This document shows, in pieces, positions 40,890-48,627 of a DNA stretch of 64,000 bases. A program made the position numbers and the translations under genes. This DNA is from CAIJXB01 sp964439595. Lineage in GTDB: Bacteria; Chlamydiota; Chlamydiia; Chlamydiales; Rhabdochlamydiaceae. Every line of letters begins with the position of its first letter. Position 1 is the first letter of the stretch. The notes under the pieces were generated by a model. It did not search any database. It was not told where the DNA came from and saw only the letters and a list, made by a program, of their open reading frames with translations. The stretch covers positions 1-64,000 of the forward strand of contig CAYTOK010000008.1 of NCBI GenBank assembly GCA_964439595.1, written 5' to 3'.

Positions 40890-43800
40890 AAAATGAAATA
40901 ATTTCTTCCAGGCTTAAAAGGGGAGAGTCTCGTAAAAGGCCTTTTTTATAGATCAGTTGAGAGGCTAGATGGCAGGCTATAATCGCTTTTTTGTGAATGT
41001 CTGGAACCTCTGAAAGAACCCTATCCGGATATTTTTTTTGTAAGGTAGGTAGACAATAGTCTAACAGGATTTGATTTAAAGTGTCTTTAGGATCTATAGA
41101 TAGCGATAGACTTTCTAATTCAGTTAGGATTTTATACGTGTAGGCATTGATTTCTTCTGAGATTTTATCAGAGATATCTGTGATGAATTCTTTAGACTCT
41201 GTATGGGTTCTAAAAAGTAAAGAAGCTTCTTCTTTAGCTTTTTGAGCAATAAGGGATAAGATTTCTTGAGTTAGCGTAGGCTTTTCTTTTAAAAACTCTT
41301 CTTCTTTTAGACAAAGATTTGAGAGCACTTCAGAAGAAGAGCAGATCACCCCGCCTTTATTGGCAGAGCTGTCTTTGACAATCAGGACTCCGAGATTTTC
41401 AAGATATTTTCTAGCTTCCTGGGTAAGGTAAAGATTGGCGCCTTCTATAATGGCTCTTGATGAGGGCATTCCGTCATCTAGAAGGAATTCTTCTACGTTT
41501 TGTTCGCTTAATGTTTTAGGTCTGCCTCCACCTGTCACAAAGATATCAGTTTTTGTCTTATGCACTGTATATCGTAGTATATGATTCATATCATTAACAG
41601 AAAGCCATTCTTGGATAAGATTTCCATCTACATTTTTCCAGCAAAGTGTCTTTCCTTCTTTTTTTATTCTCGTGTCTAAAAGGAATCCTCCTACATTGAG
41701 CTTTAAGGGAGGGTAGTCTGCTATTGGTTTTTGCGCTAAAAAAAGAGCTTCGATTTCTTCTAAGTCAAGCCCTTTGGGATCAAAAATAGTTCCTGAAATA
41801 TCAATAGTAGTTAATAGCTTAGCCGTTTTTGGATAGAAGCGGGACAGGTTTAGCATTTCATTGCCGGCGACATCGCCATCAGGACCCCCTGTCATTTTTA
41901 AGGTGAAAACATCTTTATAAGGATTGATGCCTATATATTTTAGCATTTCTTCCATATAAACATTGACCCCTAAAGAAGTGACCCCGAGCTCTTTATGGTT
42001 GAATCCGAGGTTTGGTTTGCTTGAAATAAAAGCAATGCCCGGTTTGTACTCTTTTTGCTTACTATAGTTTGCAATCCAGATGATCATCGAGTTGTGCATA
42101 TTTTCATCAGGTCCTAAATAGATGTACTCGGGCTTTTTCCAGTAGTCTACGATATTTTTAGCTTTAAGGGTTCCATCTGGGGTGCAGTTAACTAAAGTAA
42201 TAAGGCTTTCTATATACGCCCTTTGCGCTTGGTATAGGTGCTCAGACTTCTGTAAAGAAGAAAAATCTTCTAGTTTTTTTTCTGCGGTCTCAGCAGGAAT
42301 TCCTGCTTTGATAAAATCAGTTCTAAGATAGTCGACTTCTTCTTTTAAAGACTCAAAGGGCTCTAAAAAGATAACCCCTTTAGATCCACCCTCTGGAATG
42401 TCTTTGTTTTTCTTTTGTTGTGTGTAGCCTAGATTATAACATTCTGCAAATACATTGTTTCGATCAGATGTCATGGCTTCTTGGCTTTTTGGCATCACGG
42501 TCCGAAGCCCCCCTCTTGCTAGGTCTTTAAAGCGGATGTGAAAGCCTTGGAAATGGAATCCTTTCATAAAATAAATAGCATAAGGGATAACCGGGAATTT
42601 TGCGCTTATATCGTAGGGGAGTTTTTGTAGATAAGAGGGGTTTAATCTAAAGCAGAGGGCTGTTTTATTGTTCGAGTAGAAATTTGTTTTTAAGCAGTGC
42701 TCGATGAAGTTCGCCCCTTGGAGTAGAATGTTTTTACGCCTGGTGTCGTTGACAATATTCCCTGTATCAATTTGATTTACCTGTGTTAGAAAGTTTTCTA
42801 ACCCCGCTGCGTACTTGCTAAGATCTTTTTTTTCTGGGTGAAATTTATCTGCGAATACTTTTAGAAGAAGGCTTATCAGTTCTGGATGTCGACAGATGCC
42901 TTCTTCTATGAGACTAAAAGAGTAGGCGTGTAGATCGAAATAGACAAGAGCCTGGTGTATGAAGCAGGTCATCGTTTTCAGAAGACTTGCTTGATTTCCG
43001 GTGAGTATGCCTGAATTTACGTAGGTATGTTCGACAGTATCCATTCCTTCAAAGTATTTAATGGTAACGAGCTCTTTAAGTAAATCGTCTATGTCGGCTT
43101 CTTCCCAGGCGGCTTTTCCATTGGCTCCATGCAGAGCTATCGACATAAGTAAAATACTGTCATTGTTATAGGGGTTGATGTAAGTAGCATTGACCCGTGT
43201 AATCGCAAGATGATGACGGTGAATCATGAGGGCCAGACGGTAAAGAAAATTTCTTTTAGAAACGCCTTTCCAAGCAAAGATGATTTGCATAGAAGGGGTT
43301 TTTGTTTTTTCCCATCCTTCTTGATATCTCACTTCATATTGACAGTTATCTCTTTGTTTGGCCCTAAAAAACATATCTAGGGCTAGAATAAGTCTTTCAG
43401 AAGGCAAAGCTCTTAAAAAACGGGTGTTTAGCTGATTTAGTAAACTGTGAACATCTTTTTCATGAACTTCTGGATTCCTTGCTTGTAGTTGTACAAAGAG
43501 CTGTTTTTTACTTTCTTCAGAAAGCAGGTCGTTAGGGGGATTCGGCTCTTCTTCGACTTCTATAAAAGAAATAACTGCTATTCGTAGGGGGTCTGAAATT
43601 GTCGGGAAGGGTAGGGGGGCATTAGAAACAAAGGATCTGTAATTTTTAATTCGACGGGTTTGGTGGTGTTCCAGGATTTTTAAATCGGCATCGGGAGAGT
43701 CAAGACATAGAGAAAAAGCCCCGCGTTCAACGTGAATGTGGCTGAAATAGTTTTGTAAATCAAACTCCATCAGGTTATGCGTGATAAGAAGGAGCGCTTT

Positions 43801-43920
43801 TTCATCAATCTCCTCAAAAAAAGAGGGGGGCATGTGCTTTTCTATCCACTTATAGAACAGGGAGAACTTAGTATTTTCGCTTTCTATGGCTTTTTTTAAG
43901 GATTCATCAGAAATATCCAC
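40873..43920 (-). CDS. NAD-specific glutamate dehydrogenase, large type
   Basis: 1015 aa, of the large (about 110-115 kDa) NAD-dependent GDH group rather than the 450-aa form. The C-terminal catalytic part shows GFHIRFKDLARGGLRTVMP, the Lys-containing glycine loop DIPEGGSKGVIFLEP, GPDENMHNSMIIWIA, and the nucleotide-site segment FTLKMTGGPDGDVAGNEML. The N-terminal half is the long regulatory region of this class. It converts glutamate to 2-oxoglutarate and ammonia, feeding the TCA cycle from host amino acids. Monocistronic as far as can be seen. Confidence 0.93.
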   Translation of the reverse strand: MDISDESLKKAIESENTKFSLFYKWIEKHMPPSFFEEIDEKALLLITHNLMEFDLQNYFSHIHVERGAFSLCLDSPDADLKILEHHQTRRIKNYRSFVSNAPLPFPTISDPLRIAVISFIEVEEEPNPPNDLLSEESKKQLFVQLQARNPEVHEKDVHSLLNQLNTRFLRALPSERLILALDMFFRAKQRDNCQYEVRYQEGWEKTKTPSMQIIFAWKGVSKRNFLYRLALMIHRHHLAITRVNATYINPYNNDSILLMSIALHGANGKAAWEEADIDDLLKELVTIKYFEGMDTVEHTYVNSGILTGNQASLLKTMTCFIHQALVYFDLHAYSFSLIEEGICRHPELISLLLKVFADKFHPEKKDLSKYAAGLENFLTQVNQIDTGNIVNDTRRKNILLQGANFIEHCLKTNFYSNNKTALCFRLNPSYLQKLPYDISAKFPVIPYAIYFMKGFHFQGFHIRFKDLARGGLRTVMPKSQEAMTSDRNNVFAECYNLGYTQQKKNKDIPEGGSKGVIFLEPFESLKEEVDYLRTDFIKAGIPAETAEKKLEDFSSLQKSEHLYQAQRAYIESLITLVNCTPDGTLKAKNIVDYWKKPEYIYLGPDENMHNSMIIWIANYSKQKEYKPGIAFISSKPNLGFNHKELGVTSLGVNVYMEEMLKYIGINPYKDVFTLKMTGGPDGDVAGNEMLNLSRFYPKTAKLLTTIDISGTIFDPKGLDLEEIEALFLAQKPIADYPPLKLNVGGFLLDTRIKKEGKTLCWKNVDGNLIQEWLSVNDMNHILRYTVHKTKTDIFVTGGGRPKTLSEQNVEEFLLDDGMPSSRAIIEGANLYLTQEARKYLENLGVLIVKDSSANKGGVICSSSEVLSNLCLKEEEFLKEKPTLTQEILSLIAQKAKEEASLLFRTHTESKEFITDISDKISEEINAYTYKILTELESLSLSIDPKDTLNQILLDYCLPTLQKKYPDRVLSEVPDIHKKAIIACHLASQLIYKKGLLRDSPLLSLEEIISFFTKRY

Positions 43921-43987
43921 AGTCCCTCTTGGTTGTTAGAGTTGTCTGTTTTTAATGTAGGATAAATTTATTTATTGTTCAAGAGGC

Positions 43988-44575
43988 TTATATATCGCAG
44001 CTATTTAAACAATTTGCTATGATCTTAAAGTCAAGTGAGGTGAGTTCGTTGCTATCTTTTAGTTTAATACGCGCCATTTTTGTTTGTATTTTTTCAAAAA
44101 AGGGACCTTTTAGGCATGCTGTAAATGTTACAGAGGGAAGTTCTTTTAATAGCACCTGTATTGCTTTTATGATAGGGTCATTATCATAGTCAGAAGAAAT
44201 ATGTAGTAAAAGATCAAGAGCTTTTTGTGAGGTAATATGAAAAGTCGTGGGTACGTGAGTTAGGTCTAGTACGTATAGATAAATGAGAGAGTATAAGACA
44301 GGGCTTAGAAGATGTGCAGATCTTTCATCAAGGGAATATCCTTCGCTAGCCATTTGGAGGTTTTTTACAGGAGATACTGCATTTACCTGCAGGAAATAGC
44401 CCCCAATCACAGTTTGAGAAACTTCTTCTATAGAAACTGTAAAGGCTGTGTTTTTTATTTTAGATTTTTCTTTAAAATGCTTAAGGATGTGCTTCCTTGC
44501 ATTCTCTAAGGAGAGTAACTTTTTTGAGGAAAAAAGAGTTAGAACTTGATTTCTAAGAGCTGTAACTGTTTGCAT
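43988..44575 (-). CDS. Hypothetical protein, 195 aa
   Basis: No family recognised. Soluble, mixed helix and strand, with no signal peptide. It lies between the VOC-protein gene (9 bp upstream on the same strand) and glutamate dehydrogenase (67 bp downstream), so it may be cotranscribed with the former. The product ends in two nearby cysteines (NCLNSCDI). Confidence 0.6.
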   Translation of the reverse strand: MQTVTALRNQVLTLFSSKKLLSLENARKHILKHFKEKSKIKNTAFTVSIEEVSQTVIGGYFLQVNAVSPVKNLQMASEGYSLDERSAHLLSPVLYSLIYLYVLDLTHVPTTFHITSQKALDLLLHISSDYDNDPIIKAIQVLLKELPSVTFTACLKGPFFEKIQTKMARIKLKDSNELTSLDFKIIANCLNSCDI

Positions 44576-44584
44576 GATAGTAGA

Positions 44585-45010
44585 TTATTCAATATTTTCT
44601 TTGTGAGTTGCAAGGGACCATACATGACCAAAAGGATCTTGTAATTGTCCATAGCGGTCTCCCCAAAACATATCTGCTACCGGGATGAGAATTTTAGCTC
44701 CTAGGCTAACTGCTTTTTGAAAAGAGCTATCCACATCTTGGACATACATGTGAAGAACACAAGAAGTTCCCTGTGCTTGACCGGGGCTGGTGAGGTTGCC
44801 GCAAGAAGTGTCGTCAGATTCATCGGAAAGCATGATTTGGCTGTCCCCAATTTGTAACCTGGCGTGTAGAACTTTATTTTCTTCGGTGAGGTGTTTTTCA
44901 AGCTCTTCTGCATTAAATGCTGATTTATAAAATGCGATAGCTTTTTCTCCTTCCTTTACGATAAGGTAAGGTGTAAGTGTATGAAATCCTTCTGGCATCC
45001 ATTTTTTCAT
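44585..45010 (-). CDS. PhnB-like VOC (glyoxalase/bleomycin-resistance fold) protein
   Basis: 141 aa. It begins FHTLTPYLIVKEGEKAIAFYKSAFNAEEL, includes LHARLQIGDSQIMLSDE, and ends FWGDRYGQLQDPFGHVWSLATH, the pattern of PhnB/YdhR-like VOC proteins. The usual metal residues are only partly kept (H49-type and E/D positions uncertain), and many such proteins have unknown substrates. A bidirectional terminator separates it from rpsD upstream. Confidence 0.88.
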   Translation of the reverse strand: MKKWMPEGFHTLTPYLIVKEGEKAIAFYKSAFNAEELEKHLTEENKVLHARLQIGDSQIMLSDESDDTSCGNLTSPGQAQGTSCVLHMYVQDVDSSFQKAVSLGAKILIPVADMFWGDRYGQLQDPFGHVWSLATHKENIE

Positions 45011-45053
45011 TTTTTCGCCTTTTTGTGAAAAACAGCAGTGTTAAGTGATAAAG

Positions 45054-45084
45054 AAAAAAGGCAGCCATAGGGCTGCCTTTTTTT
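45054..45084. terminator. Bidirectional intrinsic terminator after rpsD
   Basis: GGCAGCC (45060-45066) pairs with GGCTGCC (45071-45077), flanked by an A-run on the left and seven T on the right, so it works on both strands. On the minus strand it ends rpsD. Confidence 0.85.
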
Positions 45085-45098
45085 AGGTAACAAAGAAA

Positions 45099-45719
45099 TT
45101 AATGCGTGTGGGCCAAAAATTCGCAGATCAGGGGGATATTGATAGGGAGGGGAAAGGGGATTTGATCTGTATGAGGAGAAGCTATAAGTTCTCCTGAAAA
45201 TTTTTGAGCATCCAGCATAAGATATCCTGGAACATCTCTTCCACCGGCTACTAAAGAATCCTTTACTAAAGGCATATTTTGTGATTTTGGCTTAACCGAA
45301 ATAACCATGCCAGGTCTTACATAGAAAGATCTTCTATCTACTTTTTTTCCGTTAACATGAATATGTCCGTGGGCAACTAGTTGTTGTGCTCCAAAAATCG
45401 TGTTAGCAAATTTTAAGCGGTAAACAACGTTGTCTAGCCTGCACTCCAGGCGTTCTACGAATGCTTGAGGTGTGTTAATTTTAGAGTTTTCAGCTTCTTT
45501 AAAATAACGTACAAGCTGCTTGCCTGTTAACATGCCGTAAACGGCTTTAAGTTTTTGTTGTTCTTCGAGCTGTGTGCCGTAGTCAGATTTTTTTTTGCGT
45601 TTAGCTCCGTGCATCCCAGCCGGATTTGGCTTATGCAGAAGAGGATTTCTCGCTCTTCCAAAAATATTGACTCCGAAACGGCGCGCGATGCGGTTTTTAG
45701 GACCAGTGTATCGAACCAT
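45099..45719 (-). CDS. rpsD: 30S ribosomal protein S4
   Basis: 206 aa. The start is ATG 45719 (MVRYTGPKNRIARRFG), preceded by AGGAG; a longer frame from 45761 has no such support. The S4 core is intact: NPAGMHGAKRKKKSDYGTQL, the S4 RNA-binding domain RLECRLDNVVYRLKFA and QLVAHGHIHVNGKKVD, and the VSVKPKS-type end. It nucleates 16S rRNA assembly. The N-terminus lacks the CxxC zinc motif found in some S4 proteins. Confidence 0.98.
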   Translation of the reverse strand: MVRYTGPKNRIARRFGVNIFGRARNPLLHKPNPAGMHGAKRKKKSDYGTQLEEQQKLKAVYGMLTGKQLVRYFKEAENSKINTPQAFVERLECRLDNVVYRLKFANTIFGAQQLVAHGHIHVNGKKVDRRSFYVRPGMVISVKPKSQNMPLVKDSLVAGGRDVPGYLMLDAQKFSGELIASPHTDQIPFPLPINIPLICEFLAHTH

Positions 45720-45953
45720 TGTTTCTCCTAGTGATAAATGCATTCTGTTTGCAAGACACAAATCGTATTACAGTTTTGGTTTTTTAACAAGAGTAAATTA
45801 AGGGTTTTGCGCTTGTTGTTATATAATTCTTTGATTTAGAGTGTTTTGCGTGTTTTTCTTTTACTTTTTTGCTGGTTAGAGGTATTCAATTAGGGGAACA
45901 AAATAGAGGGAGAAGCGTACTCTTTTTTTATGTCACGAAATTTTTTATAGGAT

Positions 45954-46547
45954 ATGCGTATGGACTGTAGCAAAATTGGTTGTTGGGGTAGAGTGTCCTC
46001 TTGGAGCTGCTTTAAAACAAACGTTACAAAAGTTTCTCCAAAAGATCGCAAGGTGGAAGTTGCTATAAATAAAGTGGTTACAAGGTCTTTAGAGGTGCAA
46101 AGCATAGCCTCGTCTGAAATCACTTCTTCTAAAAAACGGGAGAGGATTAACGAAGTGATCTATAATGAGGTTCAAACTATGAATTTCAGCCCTCATGATG
46201 TGGGTATAGCCAGTCAGGATTTGTCTTCAAGTGAATTTTTACAAAACCCTTTAGGATATATGCTAACATGGCTTTTGGAAAGAGGGGGGCGCTCACGTAG
46301 GCGTGAGCCAGGAGATGGGGTTAGGATTTTTATTTTAGAAAGGGTTGTCGAGTTGAAATGCGTGGTTAAAGAAAGTTATTTTAACGGACATGTGCCTAGT
46401 CGAGAAGATTTAGAAAGAGCTCTTAGAGTAGCGTCTAATCAAAAGGTGGATCCTATTTTTTTAAATACCCTTTTAGAACGCATAACACCTCCTTTAAAAA
46501 AAATTGAAAAGATACGGGATCCTAATTTATTTATATTTGAAAAGTGA
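45954..46547 (+). CDS. Hypothetical protein, 197 aa
   Basis: No family recognised. It starts with a cysteine-containing stretch (CSKIGCWGRVSSWSC), then a polar N-terminal third and a basic patch RGGRSRRREPGDG at about 109-121. The rest is helical. ATG 45954 has AGGAT ahead; the alternative ATG is two codons on. Divergent from rpsD. Possibly a lineage-specific secreted protein, without direct evidence. Confidence 0.6.
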   Translation: MRMDCSKIGCWGRVSSWSCFKTNVTKVSPKDRKVEVAINKVVTRSLEVQSIASSEITSSKKRERINEVIYNEVQTMNFSPHDVGIASQDLSSSEFLQNPLGYMLTWLLERGGRSRRREPGDGVRIFILERVVELKCVVKESYFNGHVPSREDLERALRVASNQKVDPIFLNTLLERITPPLKKIEKIRDPNLFIFEK

Positions 46548-46681
46548 TCTCTTTTCAGGTCTATGTGACTATTTTAAGAGCTTTTTCTCTGTCTTTTTTT
46601 TGGATTTTGCCAGGGAAACGTGGTAGTTAAAAAAGAAGAGGTGTGCTATCTTTGTTTTTTTTCTATATTTGAGGCTTTTTT

Positions 46682-47632
46682 ATGAATGAAAAAAATTATT
46701 ACGTAATTGCTTTTTATCTTTTTGCTCCGATTGAGGACCCCAAGGCTGAAGTCGTTAAACATTTGGAGTTTTTTAAGTCAAGGGATGTAAAATCTCGTAT
46801 TTACATTTCAGAAGAAGGGATTAACGCGCAGATGAGCGCTCTTAAACCTCATGCTTTGGAATACATGGAGTGGATGAAGCAGGATGAAAGGTTTAAAGAA
46901 ATTGATTTTAAGCTTCATGAGTACCACGAGCAGGTTTTTCCAAGGGCTACTGTTAAGTATAGAAAACAGCTAGTTGCTCTTGATCATAATGCAGATCCTC
47001 ATGCAGGGGGGGAGCATGTATCTCCTGCTAAATGGAAGCAGATGCTGGAAAATAAAACAGAAGATGTAATTCTAATAGATGTTCGCAACGATTATGAATG
47101 GAAAATTGGTCATTTTGAGGGGGCGTTAAAGCCCAAGCTCGATATGTTCCGTAAATTTCCTGAATATGTGAATGAGTTAAAAAAGGAATACGATCCTAAA
47201 AAGACCAAGGTGATGATGTGTTGTACGGGAGGAATTCGGTGCGAATTATATTCTGCTTTAATGATAAAAGAGGGATTTGAAGAAGTTTACCAGCTTCAAG
47301 GTGGTATGATTAGATATGGACTAGAAGAGGGATCAAGTCATTGGAAAGGCAAGCTTTTTGTCTTTGACGATCGCCTTGCTGTGCCTTTGCAAGAAGACGA
47401 GAAGGTTGAGCCTATTAGCTGCTGCTGTCACTGCTCTACTCCATCAGACACATATTATAACTGCGCTAACATGGACTGTAATGAGTTATTCCTTTCTTGC
47501 CCTAGCTGCGCCGAGAAGCTTTCAGGGTGTTGCCAAGAAAGTTGTAAGGAGTCTCCAAGACTTAGGATTTATGAGAAAGAAGTACGGCCTAAGCCTTTTC
47601 GTCGCAAGCATCTTTGTGGATGTTCTGCATAA
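46682..47632 (+). CDS. trhO: tRNA uridine(34) hydroxylase, rhodanese-like
   Basis: 316 aa. It begins with the acylphosphatase-like N-terminal domain (YYVIAFYLFAPIEDP, SRIYISEEGINAQMS) and continues with a rhodanese domain (DVILIDVRNDYEWKIGHFEGA) whose active loop is CTGGIRCE. The C-terminal part is cysteine-rich (CCCHCSTPSDTYYNCANMDC...CPSC), a likely zinc-binding tail as in YceA-family proteins. It makes 5-hydroxyuridine at the wobble position of certain tRNAs. GAGG sits 8 nt ahead of ATG. The 3' end overlaps the convergent next gene by 44 bp. Confidence 0.95.
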   Translation: MNEKNYYVIAFYLFAPIEDPKAEVVKHLEFFKSRDVKSRIYISEEGINAQMSALKPHALEYMEWMKQDERFKEIDFKLHEYHEQVFPRATVKYRKQLVALDHNADPHAGGEHVSPAKWKQMLENKTEDVILIDVRNDYEWKIGHFEGALKPKLDMFRKFPEYVNELKKEYDPKKTKVMMCCTGGIRCELYSALMIKEGFEEVYQLQGGMIRYGLEEGSSHWKGKLFVFDDRLAVPLQEDEKVEPISCCCHCSTPSDTYYNCANMDCNELFLSCPSCAEKLSGCCQESCKESPRLRIYEKEVRPKPFRRKHLCGCSA

Positions 47633-48434
47633 TATCTAACATTTTTTGTTTTGTGGCATCAAGAACGACGGTAAGTCCGGGCTTGATGCCTTTTTCTGAT
47701 AGTTCAAAAGCTTTCATGGTATTACAAATACGTCCATCAAGCCGAATCCCGATCCCTTTTGCTTTTATCATATTACCCCAGTCTGCAAACATGGTTAACG
47801 ACATTTCACAGGCTGTAATTAGGAAATATACGTTTTTTTTAGGGTTTTTATGCACAGCCTCAAAGATTTTTTCTCCGATATAATGGATTGTAGGGATGTA
47901 TACAATTTTTGCTTTAGTGTTTTTGAGAAGATAAGAACATTTGCCAATAAAGCATTGATTGCAAATAGGATTTTCGGAGTTATTTTGACATTTGTCAGTG
48001 AATCTTCCTGAAGGACACTCTAATGGTTTATGGCAGTAGGAGAATCCGATAAGAAGAGTGGTGTCTTTGGAAGCAATGGCTTGGTTGAACTCTTCTTCGT
48101 TTGCAATGCCGTAAAAAAATAAATCGTTTTTTCTTATAAAACTTTGAGGTTTAAAGTAGGAGCGAAGTAAAGAAAAAGAGTAGGTGAGGGGGCGTTTAAA
48201 AAAAAACCTTGTGAATATTTTTTTTTCATCGTGCCTTATCAGATAAAACAGACTTTTTATTTTAAGAAATCTAGCTGTTTTAGGAGCTATCCCCGTCATC
48301 TTGGGAAGAGCTTTAAGGTTTTTCAGGGGGTGAGTAGATTGGCTGATCTTCTCCTTTTCATCCCAAAGGGTTTCTTTTTCTAGGAAAGAAAGTTTTGTTG
48401 GAGTCTCTTGTAGAATTTTTAGTTTATCTGACAT
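47589..48434 (-). CDS. Hypothetical cysteine-cluster protein, 281 aa
   Basis: No family assigned with confidence. A cysteine cluster around 142-170 (CHKPLECPSGRFTDKC, ICNQCFIGKC) looks like a metal or Fe-S site. It is followed by IVYIPTIHYIGEKIFEA and CEMSLTMFADWG. A remote likeness to DUF116-type proteins (cysteine cluster plus alternating strands and helices) is possible but unproven. A basic, hydrophobic-rich N-terminal third precedes the cluster. Overlaps the end of trhO by 44 bp, tail to tail. Confidence 0.65.
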   Translation of the reverse strand: MSDKLKILQETPTKLSFLEKETLWDEKEKISQSTHPLKNLKALPKMTGIAPKTARFLKIKSLFYLIRHDEKKIFTRFFFKRPLTYSFSLLRSYFKPQSFIRKNDLFFYGIANEEEFNQAIASKDTTLLIGFSYCHKPLECPSGRFTDKCQNNSENPICNQCFIGKCSYLLKNTKAKIVYIPTIHYIGEKIFEAVHKNPKKNVYFLITACEMSLTMFADWGNMIKAKGIGIRLDGRICNTMKAFELSEKGIKPGLTVVLDATKQKMLDIMQNIHKDACDEKA

Positions 48435-48627
48435 ATAGTGGATAGCTTAGGCTGTTAGCTTCTTGAAGTGTCTATTATCCTGCATGGAAAGTCTCATTGC
48501 AAGAGAAAATATATTTTTCACTTCTAAAGTCTAGAAGAACAAGGCTACTTATAGCTGAGACTCTTTTAAGAGATTTGAATTTTTATCTTTTATGATAAAA
48601 TTATATTGATTTAAGTGGTGTGTATTT

